DNA from: Cryptomeria japonica
Lineage: Eukaryota; Streptophyta; Pinopsida; Cupressales; Cupressaceae
DNA: 64,000 nt
Assembly (NCBI RefSeq): GCF_030272615.1
Contig: NC_081407.1
Coordinates: forward strand, 441,711,213-441,775,212
Direction: 5' to 3'
The notes under the pieces are model-generated. The model did no database searches. It was not told the DNA's origin and was given only the letters and a program-made list of their open reading frames with translations. The translations under genes were made by a program, and so were the position numbers. Position 1 is the first letter of the stretch. Each line of letters opens with the position of its first letter. This document shows, piece by piece, positions 22,901 to 33,524 of this stretch.

Positions 22901-23816
22901 TGTTGGCAATTGACACTCTATTGGTTGCTTTCACTATGTTGTCATTGATGGAAATATGGTAACATGATATCTTGTTACAGCTTCATGTTTTGGTTCAATT
23001 GTGTAAGGGCAGGCACTTCAGAGACACTACACCGACACTGACACTGACATGTTAGAAGGATTTCTTTGGTTACCAACAATGCAGGCTGACATGGTTTAAA
23101 ATATGGTTATCGATATTGGAGGTCGACATCTCTTGGATCTGGCATCGGTAGTTAATTTATTGTATTTGTAATTATCTTTGTAAGCCAACATAAGGCATGA
23201 TAAATTGTGTAGGGTATATAGGTCAGTTGGATTAGATCATTTTGATATGATAACAGGAGAGATATATGTAATGTAATGAATATGATATGATGTGAATATG
23301 GATGGATAGAAGATGTGAAATATATCAGAGAGAATATGTATGAGAGGATAATTTTGTAAAGGGTTTAGGGTTTCAGACCGGAACAGACGAAGCTTAACTG
23401 GAACTATATTCAGGCATAAAAGATGCTATCTTAGCAGTTCTCCACTTCTCTAGATTATAGTCTGGATTTATATGTATTCAGTGAGGCTCTTTTTATGATT
23501 GAGTAGTGTGCTCTAGGATATAAGCCTTCCTGCAAGTACAGGCCCATTATATTTTGTAATATCTCTTCATATGGGCAGTGGATTGATATTGTGGGTCACA
23601 AATCCCACCCTGGTTTTTCCTCTTTGAGGTTTTCCACATATAATTTTGTGTGTTATGGTTCTCATTTATGTTATTGGCTTATTGGTTTCTTTACTTCTTT
23701 CAATTTTGTATGTACTAGTATACCGGTTGGTGTATGCATGGTTTAATAAGGCTAAAATTCATATTTTTGGTATAACACTGATTCACCCCCCCTCTCAGTG
23801 TTATTGGATTCCAACA
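22901..23816 (+). repeat. 5' LTR of element C
   Basis: TGTTGGCAATTG to TTCCAACA, 916 bp. It contains 'gataaattgtgtagggtatata' (TATA-like, near 23212), the 'ccctggtttttcctctttgagg' block and the C-rich 'tgattcaccccccctctcag' shortly before the end. Confidence 0.9.
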
Positions 23817-23818
23817 AT

Positions 23819-23831
23819 TGGTATCAAAGCC
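23819..23831 (+). promoter_or_regulatory. Primer-binding site of C (initiator tRNA-Met type)
   Basis: TGGTATCAAAGCC two bases after the 5' LTR, matching the 3' end of plant initiator tRNA-Met with one difference from the common TGGTATCAGAGCC. Confidence 0.88.
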
Positions 23832-23884
23832 TTGTGCCTTGGAGGAAGTTTAACAACTTGAGGAGGATCTTGAATCTAGAACCC

Positions 23885-24751
23885 ATGGACATGGATTTGG
23901 AAAAGCAACTTGAGATGGTACTTGAAGATTATGATGCTGAAAGATTAAAGAGCTTAAAGCTACAAGATGAATTGAATTTTGCTAACGAATTCATTCTTGT
24001 CCTACAAGAGAGGCTTTCATCTGTTCAAGCTAGAAGGAAGGAACATTTACAAAATAAGGATGATGAAGAGAAAGATGCACTTAAGGAACAGTGTCAAAAA
24101 TTGAATCAGGAGAACATGGTTATGAGAAATGAAATGCAAGCTATAACTATGAGGATGTCTAAAGAGATTGAAGACTGGAAGAAAAAGGAAGAAAATCATG
24201 TTGTATCTTTGAAGAACAAATTTGAAGAATGTGGTAGGTTGGTTCATGAGAATAATATGCTAAGAATTGATTTAGTACAATCCCAGAGTAATGAACAAGA
24301 TCTTGAGAGACAAACGACAATTCTGAGAGATGATCTAACTACTGCAAGTGAGTATAAAGAGAAATTCAAGATTAGTTCTGCACAACTTGATGAGTTATTG
24401 AAGAGACAAAGGTAGATTGGAGATTCTAGTGGACTTGGATTTGAGCAAGGACAGAGTTCTGCTACTGCTAATGAAGATCAAAACCATAAGACACTGGTAA
24501 GGTAGTTTAATGCTTATAAATTTAATGGTAGATGTTTTGTTTGCAATAAATTTGGTCACATGGCTAGGCAATGTAGAAACAGAGCAAATCAGAATCCTGA
24601 TTCTGCTCCCGGTAAATGTTCTAACTGTAATAAGTATGGTCATAAGATAGAAGATTGCAGAATGAATGTTAAATGCTATGCATGTGGAAAATTTGGACAT
24701 ATGGCTAATCAGTGCAGGTCAAGCAATTATACCGGTTTTAGAAAAGCAATT
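23885..24751 (+). pseudogene. Element C Gag-like protein, N-terminal part: coiled coil and CCHC knuckles
   Basis: ATG at 23885 (MDMDLEKQLEMVLEDYDAE) opens about 176 codons almost wholly of Glu/Lys/Leu heptad character, a long coiled coil, not the UBN2 capsid fold of ordinary copia Gag. A TAG (24413) is followed in frame by GLGFEQGQSS; after a frameshift and another TAG (24502) come zinc knuckles: a first one broken by a T-run frameshift (CFV/CNKFGHMARQC), CSNCNKYGHKIEDC and CYACGKFGHMANQC. The upstream ATG inside the LTR (23798) is unlikely to be the start. Probably an RNA-binding, self-associating Gag substitute. E cuts it at 24751, and it continues at 32805. Element K has a homologue at 63386. 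Confidence 0.75.
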
Positions 24752-26385
24752 TGTAGCGTCGTAAATTGTACGCACTTGCTAGGGTGGTACAATTTCACAC
24801 CTAGTTTAGCACCCGCCTTGGCGCATTTTGCATTTTGCATTGCATTTCCCCTTAGCACTTAATTAATTAAATTAATTAGGTCTAAGGTCCTATTTCATCA
24901 TCTCCCACATCATAAAGTTGGGCCCTTTCATTAAAGTGTGCCCCTTTCATTTTATTCTTTCAATACATCATTTAATCAAAAACCTTGATTAGGTCCTATT
25001 TTGAGCTTGGGGGCTTGGTTTCGGGGGTCAAAACATCTTGAAATCACCTATAACTTTGGGATTCTCTCTAAAATCATCATATCCGATGGCCCTGAAAATT
25101 TGGTGAAAAGTTGTCGGGACCGTGGCGCCCGGAGTGCAACATGGTCCCGGACATTTTTCCCGAAATTTTAGGAGCACGATCCAATCATAAAATAAAGCTT
25201 AACCCCAAGAAATTGGCGGGATATCAATCTCTAGGTCGGCCAAAAGTTGGAATTAAGACCTAGGGTTTCATACATAAGAGCTCTCTTTCTTCATTTGAAA
25301 GGATCCGAATTTTGGTTTTGGGGGAACCTCATATGCAGCGAAAGAGCAGATCTTTGAAGACTTCAACAACATTCAACATCCTTCTATCAAGAATTTATCA
25401 ATTTCATTCATCCATTTAGGGCTTGGAAGACATTGAAGAACAATAGGAGATTACCGACTGAAGATTGGCTTGTACTCCTCCCTTAAGGGTTGGGTATGAT
25501 TTCATGTTGTTTTCATGTCTTTGCATAAGCTTCAATATATCCTTTATTCATGCTTTAGATCACTTTGCATCTTGATTTAGAGCATTTACATTATCATTTA
25601 CAAGAAATTAGGGTTTACTTTCTAGGTTGCTCTAGTTTGCTTTCTTGCATTTAAGGACCTTGCACACACACTAGGTCTGCACACACAATACATTTTACAA
25701 TACAACTTGGCTATTCATGGAGGTGGAAATCACCGAAGTGGGGGTTTGACTAAGGCAAAACCCTATATAGCCGCCCACCACACCTTTTCAGATATAAGTG
25801 CAGGTTTCAGAATTCGAACGACGCCGCAAGTTGCAGATCCGAAAGAAGCAGACCGAGACAGAACTTCACACCAAATTCCAGCCCAGAAAGCTAAGACAGG
25901 GGTGTGGGGCACCTTGGTCCTACCAGGACAGGGGCGCTGGGCGTCCTAGTCCTTTTGTCAGACAACAACCTTCAGCAACTTTCTGACAGCTTTTCAGGTT
26001 GCAAAAACAGCAGTTTCAGGAGCAGAATCAGGACAGTGGCGCCCACGCCCCCGTCCCAAACATTTTCACTCATATTTTAACACCAGGTACGCATTTACAT
26101 TCTTGTCTTGTCCTTGTGTTTACAGTTTTCCATTGTTTAAGTTCAATTCTGCAATCTTGTTATTAGTTCATACTTTCACTTTGGGGTTAGGGATTGAACT
26201 TGCATCATTTCATCTTTCAATTGCAACAAAGGAATAGAAACCCTAATAGGTAGCCCATGGCTCTCCCTTTCACAAAAAGAAGTAGCCAATTGTGTGATAC
26301 CTCTAGGCTCTTTCGTATTCCACAAGTGTGTGGTTGAAAGTGAGATTAGGGCATGTTTGCTTAGTGTCACTTTTTCTCCCACACA
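24752..26385 (+). repeat. 5' LTR of element E
   Basis: 1634 bp, TGTAGCGTCG to CTCCCACACA. Contains a GC-rich part around 25890-26060 rich in GGCGC-type palindromes. A 9-base stretch near 25960-25980 ('caaccttca' region) is missing from the 3' copy. Confidence 0.93.
25764..25770 (+). promoter_or_regulatory. Possible TATA box in E's 5' LTR
   Basis: TATATAG in 'accctatatagccgcccacc', in a mid-LTR position where U3 ends in many LTR elements. The same sequence is kept in the 3' LTR near 32195. No transcript evidence. Confidence 0.4.
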
Positions 26386-26388
26386 TTT

Positions 26389-26402
26389 TGGTGAACCCGA
26401 CG
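26389..26402 (+). promoter_or_regulatory. Primer-binding site of E
   Basis: TGGTGAACCCGACG three bases after the 5' LTR. F uses nearly the same sequence (58661-58676). I cannot assign the tRNA from memory. Confidence 0.75.
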
Positions 26403-26551
26403 TGAATCTATCATTGCTTCCTCTTGCATTGCATTTGTTAGATCTAGATCTAGATTTAGTGTGTTTTCATTTCACTTTCATTAAAAAGAAAAAAGAAAAA
26501 AAAGTGTGTTTTTTTTTGCATTGTGTGTTTAAAATTTTATGCAATTTCAAA

Positions 26552-29500
26552 ATGTCAGATTTTTATTTGCAAGATGTTCATATTTGTGATGACTATGAGT
26601 TAGATGAAGCTTTAGATGAATTTTTGAAACCTAAATATACCAAACCTTCATTTTACCAAAAACTCATAAACATTGTTACAATGCCATTTCGTTGTGATGA
26701 GAAAGATAAGTCGAATGATTCCTCTCAAGGGTACATTCCTATCAACTCTTCCACTAAATCTAGTAACATGGTTGTTTTCAATGATCCCCTCTATGAAGAG
26801 ATATCTCCTTTTGAATCAAAAGATAAATATTTTAATAGATATGATCATTCTTTGTTGAATGATGCCCTTGATCCTTTTGTGCAAGAAGATGACATTATCC
26901 CTACATTTCCTAGTGATGGCCTTTCCTTTTCCAACAAAATTCCCACTAGAGATGATGAATTAATGGTAAATGCTTACCCTTCTCCTAAAGTTGGTCTTAC
27001 CCATAAGCATCCCTTAGAGAAAGAAGATGAAATAATAAGCAATTTCCTTAATTCTCTCTCCCCTATTGAACATATTTTGAGGAAAGAGGATGAGTTTAAC
27101 ACATCTATTGATGCTCTCCCTCCTAAGGATGCAGAATTAATAAACAATGTTATCTCCTCTCCCGAAATTGACAATACTTCAAACATTCCTTTCAACAACT
27201 TCACTATTTGGGATGAACCATTAGAAGAAGGTATAGATTATTCTCTACCCCTAGCCAAAGGGGATGAAATCAAGATTGAAAACTCCCTTGATAGTTTCTC
27301 ACCTTCCTTGAATCTCAATCATTCTCCCTCTAAAAATAAAGCATCTCCCTCTCCTCAACTTGGTTCTACTCATAAGGAAACCCTAGTTCAAAGCAAGATG
27401 GTTAACATCTCTTTCAAAGATCTCCCTCTCAAAAGTGAGACTTTAGAGAGTAATGTTGATCCTTCTCCTAGAGAGTTTATTCCCCATGTAGATCCTTTGA
27501 TAGAGGATGATATGACTTTTCCTAGTATTACCCTTCCTACTAGAACATCAATGCCTATCCCTTGTCTCTCTCCTAAAATTGATTTGATCCGTGATAAGAT
27601 TTTAGTGCAAGAGAAGACTATCAATAATTCTTCCAACACTTTTGTTCATTCCTCTAAACCATCCTCAATCAATTTGATACATGTGAATGAGACACCTAAC
27701 AAACCTCTCTTCACTGTCCAAGGTGCTTGTCCTTCTCAAAATTCTCAACCTTTAAATAAGCCTATCTTAGTGGTTCAAGGTGGTTATGCTAATGATTCTT
27801 TTTGCACGCCTAAGACACCTATTATTACTGTGCAAGGAGGTTATTCCTCTAAGAGCCCTTATGAGTATGCTAAGCAATTGACTAGAGAGAGTTATCATGT
27901 GGTCGCCCATACTTATAATACTAGAAACAATAGGCAACCTAATCCTCCTCCAGTTATCCCAACTTCACTTCCTCCTTCCCAACCAATTCTTCCGCAAGCT
28001 CCCCGGATTTCACAAATGCTTAGTAAGGACTATGATCTCATAGAACAACTTAAAGCTACCCCTGCTAAGATATCCCTTTGGGATTTGATCCAAACTTCTT
28101 CCGCTCATCATGGAATGTTACAAGATGCCTTGAAAGATTTGAATGTTCCTCCACCTAATACATCTAGTAATATAGTGTCTTTGGTTAACTCTATGATGAA
28201 TCCTAAAGCTCAAATTGTGTTTACTCAAGATGAGTTGCCTACTAGTGAAATTCAACATCAATATGATCCCTTGATGATTGTGGTTATCATAAATGACACT
28301 GCTATAAGACGAACACTGGTAGATAATGGCTCTGGCCTTAATGTGTGTAGCATTAATCTATTGCATAAGATGAATGTGGATACATCCCTTATTGAGCCTG
28401 ACTCTCATCCCATTCAAGGCTTTGATAATGTTGCTAAGTCTTCATTAGGTATTATCACCTTACCCATCACAGTGGGACCTGTTACTTTACCTACTCCTAT
28501 CCATGTTATGTCGGGAAATCTAACATACAACTTGTTATTAGGGAGACCTTGGATTCACGGTATCCAAGCTGTCCCCTCTACATTGCATAGACAAGTTAAA
28601 TTCATTTATAACAATAAGACATATACCTTGATAGGTGATACTAATTTTCAAGCTTGTTTGCAAACATCTACTTCCAAAGGGAGTTCTTCTAAATCTTCCT
28701 CTTATAGTGATGACTCTTTACCTATGGACAAATCATCATCCCCTGATAATCAAAATTCTTTGGATGAAGATTCTTCTCAACTTGAATCTACACATGAAGA
28801 GGCTTTTGATCCTGAGAAGGTTCTCACAGAAGATGATTGGGGATCTCTTGATTTCACTCCCACCTTTGTAGGTAAGTATAGGGTTCCTCCTAGAGAGTTT
28901 AAAGTTAAAAAGAAGGAAGAAACTAAAAATCAATCAATCTTACTTGAACCTATGAGCAATAATTTTGTGGCCGCTTCTCAAACTTCTTCTCCTCACACCT
29001 CTAATTATGAAGAGTTTGATTCTTTGTCTTATGAAAAACCACCTTCTCTTCCTGAAATGGCTGATCGTTATGGTCGTGGTTTTCGCATTTTTTCTAAGCA
29101 TGGGTATCATGGAAATGGTTGTGGTGCTCATGAACAAGGGATAAAAGTTCCTCTAGAGACTAATTTTCACAATTATGCCTTTGGACTCGGCTATAATCCC
29201 TGCAAACTCACTAAAGCATCTAAAAGACCATCTCTTAATGTGAATGCTATATTTAGTAGTGATGAATCATCTTCTACTTCTATCAACTCTCATTCCCCTC
29301 ATAAGGAAATCTTGGCAATGAACAAATCTCTTTATGAATCCCCTCAAATTTCTAAATCCACTTATGAATCTTTATCTCCTATTCATCATAAAGTCCTTTC
29401 CTCTAGGGATAAGGCTCTAATAAATTACACTCATCCCTCTTCTAAGATTTCATGTGACTTTTCTTCTTCAATCTTTATCATTTTATACATGTTCTTGATC

Positions 29501-29569
29501 TCACTTATAGTTGAGCATTTAACATGTCATATTCAAATACCTCATTTAGTCTATCATGTCTTTAAATAA
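26552..29569 (+). CDS. Element E Gag-protease-like protein with G-patch
   Basis: Open for 1005 codons from ATG 26552 (MSDFYLQDVHICDDYELDEA). An in-frame ATG at 26294 lies inside the LTR and before the primer site, so I prefer 26552. Residues about 1-560 are Ser/Pro/Asp-rich low-complexity sequence with repeated PSPK-like phrases and three VVQGG/TVQGG repeats. About 565-690 is a Tat-lineage retropepsin: LVDNGSGLNVCS at the active site (DNG where D-S/T-G is usual), then LLLGRPWIHGIQAVPSTLHR. About 835-870 is a G-patch (GRGFRIFSKHGYHGNGCGAH, EQGIKVP), an RNA-binding motif. The last ~30 residues are hydrophobic. No RT or integrase follows. Intact length suggests recent selection or youth; function inferred from family only. 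Confidence 0.85.
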   Translation: MSDFYLQDVHICDDYELDEALDEFLKPKYTKPSFYQKLINIVTMPFRCDEKDKSNDSSQGYIPINSSTKSSNMVVFNDPLYEEISPFESKDKYFNRYDHSLLNDALDPFVQEDDIIPTFPSDGLSFSNKIPTRDDELMVNAYPSPKVGLTHKHPLEKEDEIISNFLNSLSPIEHILRKEDEFNTSIDALPPKDAELINNVISSPEIDNTSNIPFNNFTIWDEPLEEGIDYSLPLAKGDEIKIENSLDSFSPSLNLNHSPSKNKASPSPQLGSTHKETLVQSKMVNISFKDLPLKSETLESNVDPSPREFIPHVDPLIEDDMTFPSITLPTRTSMPIPCLSPKIDLIRDKILVQEKTINNSSNTFVHSSKPSSINLIHVNETPNKPLFTVQGACPSQNSQPLNKPILVVQGGYANDSFCTPKTPIITVQGGYSSKSPYEYAKQLTRESYHVVAHTYNTRNNRQPNPPPVIPTSLPPSQPILPQAPRISQMLSKDYDLIEQLKATPAKISLWDLIQTSSAHHGMLQDALKDLNVPPPNTSSNIVSLVNSMMNPKAQIVFTQDELPTSEIQHQYDPLMIVVIINDTAIRRTLVDNGSGLNVCSINLLHKMNVDTSLIEPDSHPIQGFDNVAKSSLGIITLPITVGPVTLPTPIHVMSGNLTYNLLLGRPWIHGIQAVPSTLHRQVKFIYNNKTYTLIGDTNFQACLQTSTSKGSSSKSSSYSDDSLPMDKSSSPDNQNSLDEDSSQLESTHEEAFDPEKVLTEDDWGSLDFTPTFVGKYRVPPREFKVKKKEETKNQSILLEPMSNNFVAASQTSSPHTSNYEEFDSLSYEKPPSLPEMADRYGRGFRIFSKHGYHGNGCGAHEQGIKVPLETNFHNYAFGLGYNPCKLTKASKRPSLNVNAIFSSDESSSTSINSHSPHKEILAMNKSLYESPQISKSTYESLSPIHHKVLSSRDKALINYTHPSSKISCDFSSSIFIILYMFLISLIVEHLTCHIQIPHLVYHVFK

Positions 29570-31164
29570 CATTAATGGCTATTATGTTGCTCATCATTAT
29601 GTGACATTGGTAGCTCATTGTCATTCATGGTGGTACAATTTCAAGTGCAATCATATTTTTTGAAGCAACATAATAGCCTAATTTTCTTGTTCCTATGGGG
29701 ACAAGAATGATTTCATACATCTCTTCTTTTGCTTATGTCCAAATCTCTCCCTAGAAGATTGTGTAAGTCCTTCTCATTGTCCTTATCCTTGGGAGGCAAT
29801 GATCTTTCCTTATTTTTATCTAAGGATCCACTTTTTCCTATTTTGTGGATGGTGTGGACTTTATTACTTGATGTTATGCCTTGTACGCATTTGTTGTTGT
29901 TTGTTCAAGGGTTCTCTCTTACAAGAGGTGTAAGTCCTTGACTACAACCTCTTTTGCACTTGGTAAAATACATCCATAATGAATTCACTCTCCTAATTGG
30001 GTTAAAAAGAGCGTCATCCTTCATTAAGAATCACTTTCACCTCGCAAAAGAAGGAAGTATTGCATTCTTATTCTCTTCTTTGTCTTATTCTAGAAGATGT
30101 TATATTTGTCTAAGACAATTTCTCTCAGGGATAGGTGTCTTTTGTACAAATATCTCTTCTCCTCTAAGGATCTCCTTTACACATACTACAAGATATCCCT
30201 TTTCAACTATCTTATCCTTGCTTAAGGAGTGCAGAACTCTCTTGCTTGGATCTATGACATTGTTGCATTTTTGGGGTATCTTCTTGTGTGATGAAGGTAG
30301 GTATCCTTGTTCTACTTTTCTTATGACATAAAACTTACACTTTTTGAGCAATAGGTCATTCTCAGAACTAGAGCACAGACTCTTAGAGCGAGATGTCATG
30401 CTTTTGTACTATACATATACAGGTTGTAGCATACTCGGGCATAGACTCCTATGAGGTGCTTCTAACCTGCCTTACACACACATGCACGAGGTTGAGTGGA
30501 ACTAGCGACATAAGGCTAGACTTTCTCACTCTCCTCCCTTACATGGATCACCTAGACAGAGTCTAGGGGCTAGTTTTCCATGTCCTTTTTCACATGGATC
30601 ACTTAGACAAGATCTAGGGGCGAGAAGTCCATGTTTTCTCTCTCACTATTCTTCTCATGGATCACCAATGTGTGTATTCATTCTTTTTTTCCTTTCTTTT
30701 CTTCTCTTTGCATTTTGTTTCCATTTACATCCTTCATCTTGTGTTAGAGAACTCTCAAATCCTCACACTCTTTGTTTCGTTGGAATTGAGATTTAGTCCT
30801 CTTTCTTACCAAATGATTCTCCATTACTTTGTGATCTCATATCAAATCTTCTTGTGAGCATTTGTCATCAATTTTCTTTAACAATTCGAAGTGGTAAACA
30901 TGATACCCTGTTTCAACTCACTAAAATTAGCAAGCCAAAATAGGGGGGGGCATATAGCTACCCTCGAATTTTCATCACCTTCCTTAGTAAGCATTAGGTG
31001 ATTTTGTGATCTAACGTGTGTTTTGTAGGGTGTGGTTCCTAACTGTGTACTGCAGATACCGCTGGGGGCTTCGTTCGACAGACTTATGGATATATCCTTT
31101 TTCAAATAATGTTTACTTTTTTGTACTTTAGCTTGCATATGCACGTAGTGTTCATATGACCGCT
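29570..31164 (+). other. 3' non-coding part of E
   Basis: No credible ORF; the small frames here (29729-30857) lack domains. It carries two copies of a phrase of the type 'catggatcacctagacagagtctagggg' (near 30540 and 30594), and blocks shared, in opposite orientation, with F's 52700-53850 ('ccttctcattgtccttat', 'gatctttccttat'). This shared trailer ties E and F to one family. Confidence 0.65.
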
Positions 31165-31179
31165 AAAGTGGGGGCTAAA
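31165..31179 (+). promoter_or_regulatory. Polypurine tract of E
   Basis: AAAGTGGGGGCTAAA immediately before the TG of the 3' LTR. F has AAAGTGGGGGATAAA in the same place. Confidence 0.8.
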
Positions 31180-32804
31180 TGTAGCATCGTAAATTGTACG
31201 CACTTGCTAGGGTGGTACAATTTCACACCTAGTTTAGCACCCACCTTGGCGCATTTTGCATTTTGCATTGCATTTCCCCTTAGCACTTAATTAATTAAAT
31301 TAATTAGGTCTAAGGTCCTATTTCATCATCTCCCACATCATAAAGTTGGGCCCTTTCATTAAAGTGTGCCCCTTTCATTTTATTCTTCCAATACATCATT
31401 TAATCAAAAACCTTGATTAGGTCCTATTTTGAGCTTGGGGGCTTGGTTTCGGGGGTCAAAACATCTGGAAATCACCTATAACTTCAGGATTCTCTCTAAA
31501 ATCATCATATCCGACGGCCCTGAAAATTTGGTGAAAAGTTGTCGGGACCGTGGCGCCCGGAGTGCAACATGGTCCCGGACATTTTTCCCAAAATTTTAGG
31601 AGCGCGATCCAATCATAAAATAAAGCTTAACCCCAAGAAATTGGCAGGATATTCAATCTCTAGGTCGGCCAAAAGTTGGAATTAAGACCTAGGGTTTCAT
31701 ACATAAGTGCTCTCTTTCTTCATTTGAAAGGATCCGAATTTTGGTTTTGGGGGAACCTCATATGCAGTGAAAGAGAAGATCTTTGAAGACTTCAACAACA
31801 TTCAACATTCTTCTATCAAGAATTTATCAATTTCATTCATCCATTTAGGGCTTGGAAGACATTGAAGAACAATAGGAGATTACCAACTGAAGATTGGCTT
31901 GTACTCCTCCCTTAAGGGTTGGGTATGATTTCATGTTGTTTTCATGTCTTTGCATAAGCTTCAATATATCCTTTATTCATGCTTTAGATCACTTTGCATC
32001 TTGATTTAGAGCATTTACATTATCATTTACAAGCAATTAGGGTTTACTTTCTAGGTTGCTCTAGTTTTCTTTCTTGCATTTAAGGACCTTGCACACACAC
32101 TAGGTCTGCACACACAATACATTTTACAATACAACTTGGCTATTCATGGAGGTGGAAATCACCGAAGCAGGGGTTTGACTAAGGCAAAACCCTATATAGC
32201 CGCCCACCACACCTTTTCAGATATAAGTGTAGGTTTCAGAATTTGGACGACGCCGCAAGTTGCAAATCCGAAAGAAGCAGACCGAGATAGAACTTCACAC
32301 CAAATTCCAGCCCAGAAAGCTAAGACAGGGGCGTGGGGCGCCCTGGTCCTGCCAGGACAGGGGCGCTGGGCGCCCTGGTCCTTTTGTCAGACAGCAACTT
32401 TCTGACAGCTTTTCAGGTTGCAAAAACAACAGTTTCAGGAGCAGAATCAGGACAGTGGCGCCCACGCCCCCATCCCGAACATTTTCACTCATATTTTAAC
32501 ACCAGGTACGCATTTACATTCTTGTCTTGTCCTTGTGTTAACAACTTTCCATTGTTTAAGTTCAATTCTGCAATCTTGTTATTAGTTCATACTTGCACTT
32601 TGGGGTTAGAGATTGAACTTGCATCATTTCATCTTTCAATTGCAACAAAGGAATAGAAACCCTAATAGGTAGCCCGTGGCTCTCCCTTTCACAAAAAGAA
32701 GTAGCCAATTGTGTGATACCTCTAGGCTCTTTCATATTCCACAAGTGTGTGGTTGAAAGTGAGATTAGGGCATGTTTGCTTAGTGTCACTTTTTCTCCCA
32801 CACA
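31180..32804 (+). repeat. 3' LTR of element E
   Basis: 1625 bp, TGTAGCATCG to CTCCCACACA, partner of 24752-26385. The open frames inside it (32136-32656) are mirrored in the 5' LTR and are not genes. Confidence 0.93.
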
Positions 32805-33063
32805 CAATTCAAAAGAACAATGTTACATGTTATGCATGTAATGAGGTTGGACATATTGCTAAATTCTATAGAAACATAAATCCACTAGTTGGTAATGGAG
32901 GATCAAATTAGAAAGGAATAGAGAAGGTTAGTGAAATCCAACAAGATCATACTCAGAGATGGGTCAGCAAGAATGAAGAACAATCAGAAGATGGAAATGC
33001 ACCGGTTACTTATTTGATAGAGGAGGTTGCTCCTGCACCAGTAGGTAGCTCATCCGGTAATTG
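32805..33063 (+). pseudogene. Element C Gag, C-terminal part after insertion E
   Basis: The frame of 24560-24751 resumes here after one CAATT copy. It gives a fourth knuckle, CYACNEVGHIAKFYRN, in which the last zinc ligand Cys reads Tyr, then a short tail ending at TGA (33061-33063). Together with the upstream part this completes the coiled-coil Gag of element C. Confidence 0.75.
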
Positions 33064-33524
33064 AGGCAGATGCCTTACGGGTAGGCAAAATTCATGAAGA
33101 TGCTACATATGCCCCGGGAAGAGGTTTTGGAAGATGTTCTAGACATTGGAGATGCTTATCCAACATTAGAGATGTTTTGTTCGAGATCTAGTATCTTTCA
33201 CTAACAGTTATTGATTTTAATGAAATATTAGGGTTTTTCTTGAAGGATATAAGGTTGAATTCACTTCATTTTTTATCACCTTGCATTCAGAGCAACTAAA
33301 AGAGATTCAAAGTGATTAAAGGCAATTTCGAGCGATTAGATATCTTCTTGAGCGATTTCACCTGTGACTAGAAGAATTTGTTAAAGGTTTTCACCAGAAG
33401 TGATCAACGGGTATTTTTCTTTAATCATGGAAGAAAGATCATCATCTATTCCTATCTTAGTTGCAAATCTAACTATAGTAGAGGTCAAGGACCCCCCGGG
33501 CCAATTTTCAAGTGGTATCTGCAT
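33064..33524 (+). other. Spacer between gag and second ORF of C
   Basis: No motif seen; contains repeated 'gagcgatt'-like phrases (33300-33360). Small open frames here do not resemble pol. Confidence 0.45.

Larger units (their letters stand above)
24752..32804 (+). mobile_element. Element E: non-autonomous Ty3/gypsy (Tat-like) LTR retrotransposon
   Basis: Long LTRs (24752-26385 and 31180-32804, TG...CA), primer site, polypurine tract and a perfect CAATT duplication (24747-24751, 32805-32809). The LTRs look about 97% identical, with many differences of C-to-T or G-to-A type, so E is younger than C and B. It encodes one long intact ORF with a retropepsin-like and a G-patch domain and then 1.6 kb of non-coding sequence. 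RT, RNase H and integrase are absent. It is inserted in C's gag; without it C's frame runs on. Confidence 0.93.

Noticed and set aside
26294-26551. Upstream ATG of E's ORF as the true start
   Set aside because: It lies in the LTR upstream of the primer site; the stretch to 26552 reads low-complexity LTR and leader sequence.
29729-30857. Small plus-strand frames in E's trailer
   Set aside because: No domains, and the region is collinear with non-coding trailer of F.
32136-32656. Overlapping open frames in three phases
   Set aside because: They lie inside E's 3' LTR and recur in the 5' LTR (25707-25986); GC-rich LTR sequence, not genes.
24752-32804. E as an autonomous gypsy element
   Set aside because: No RT, RNase H or integrase motif in any frame between 26386 and 31179.
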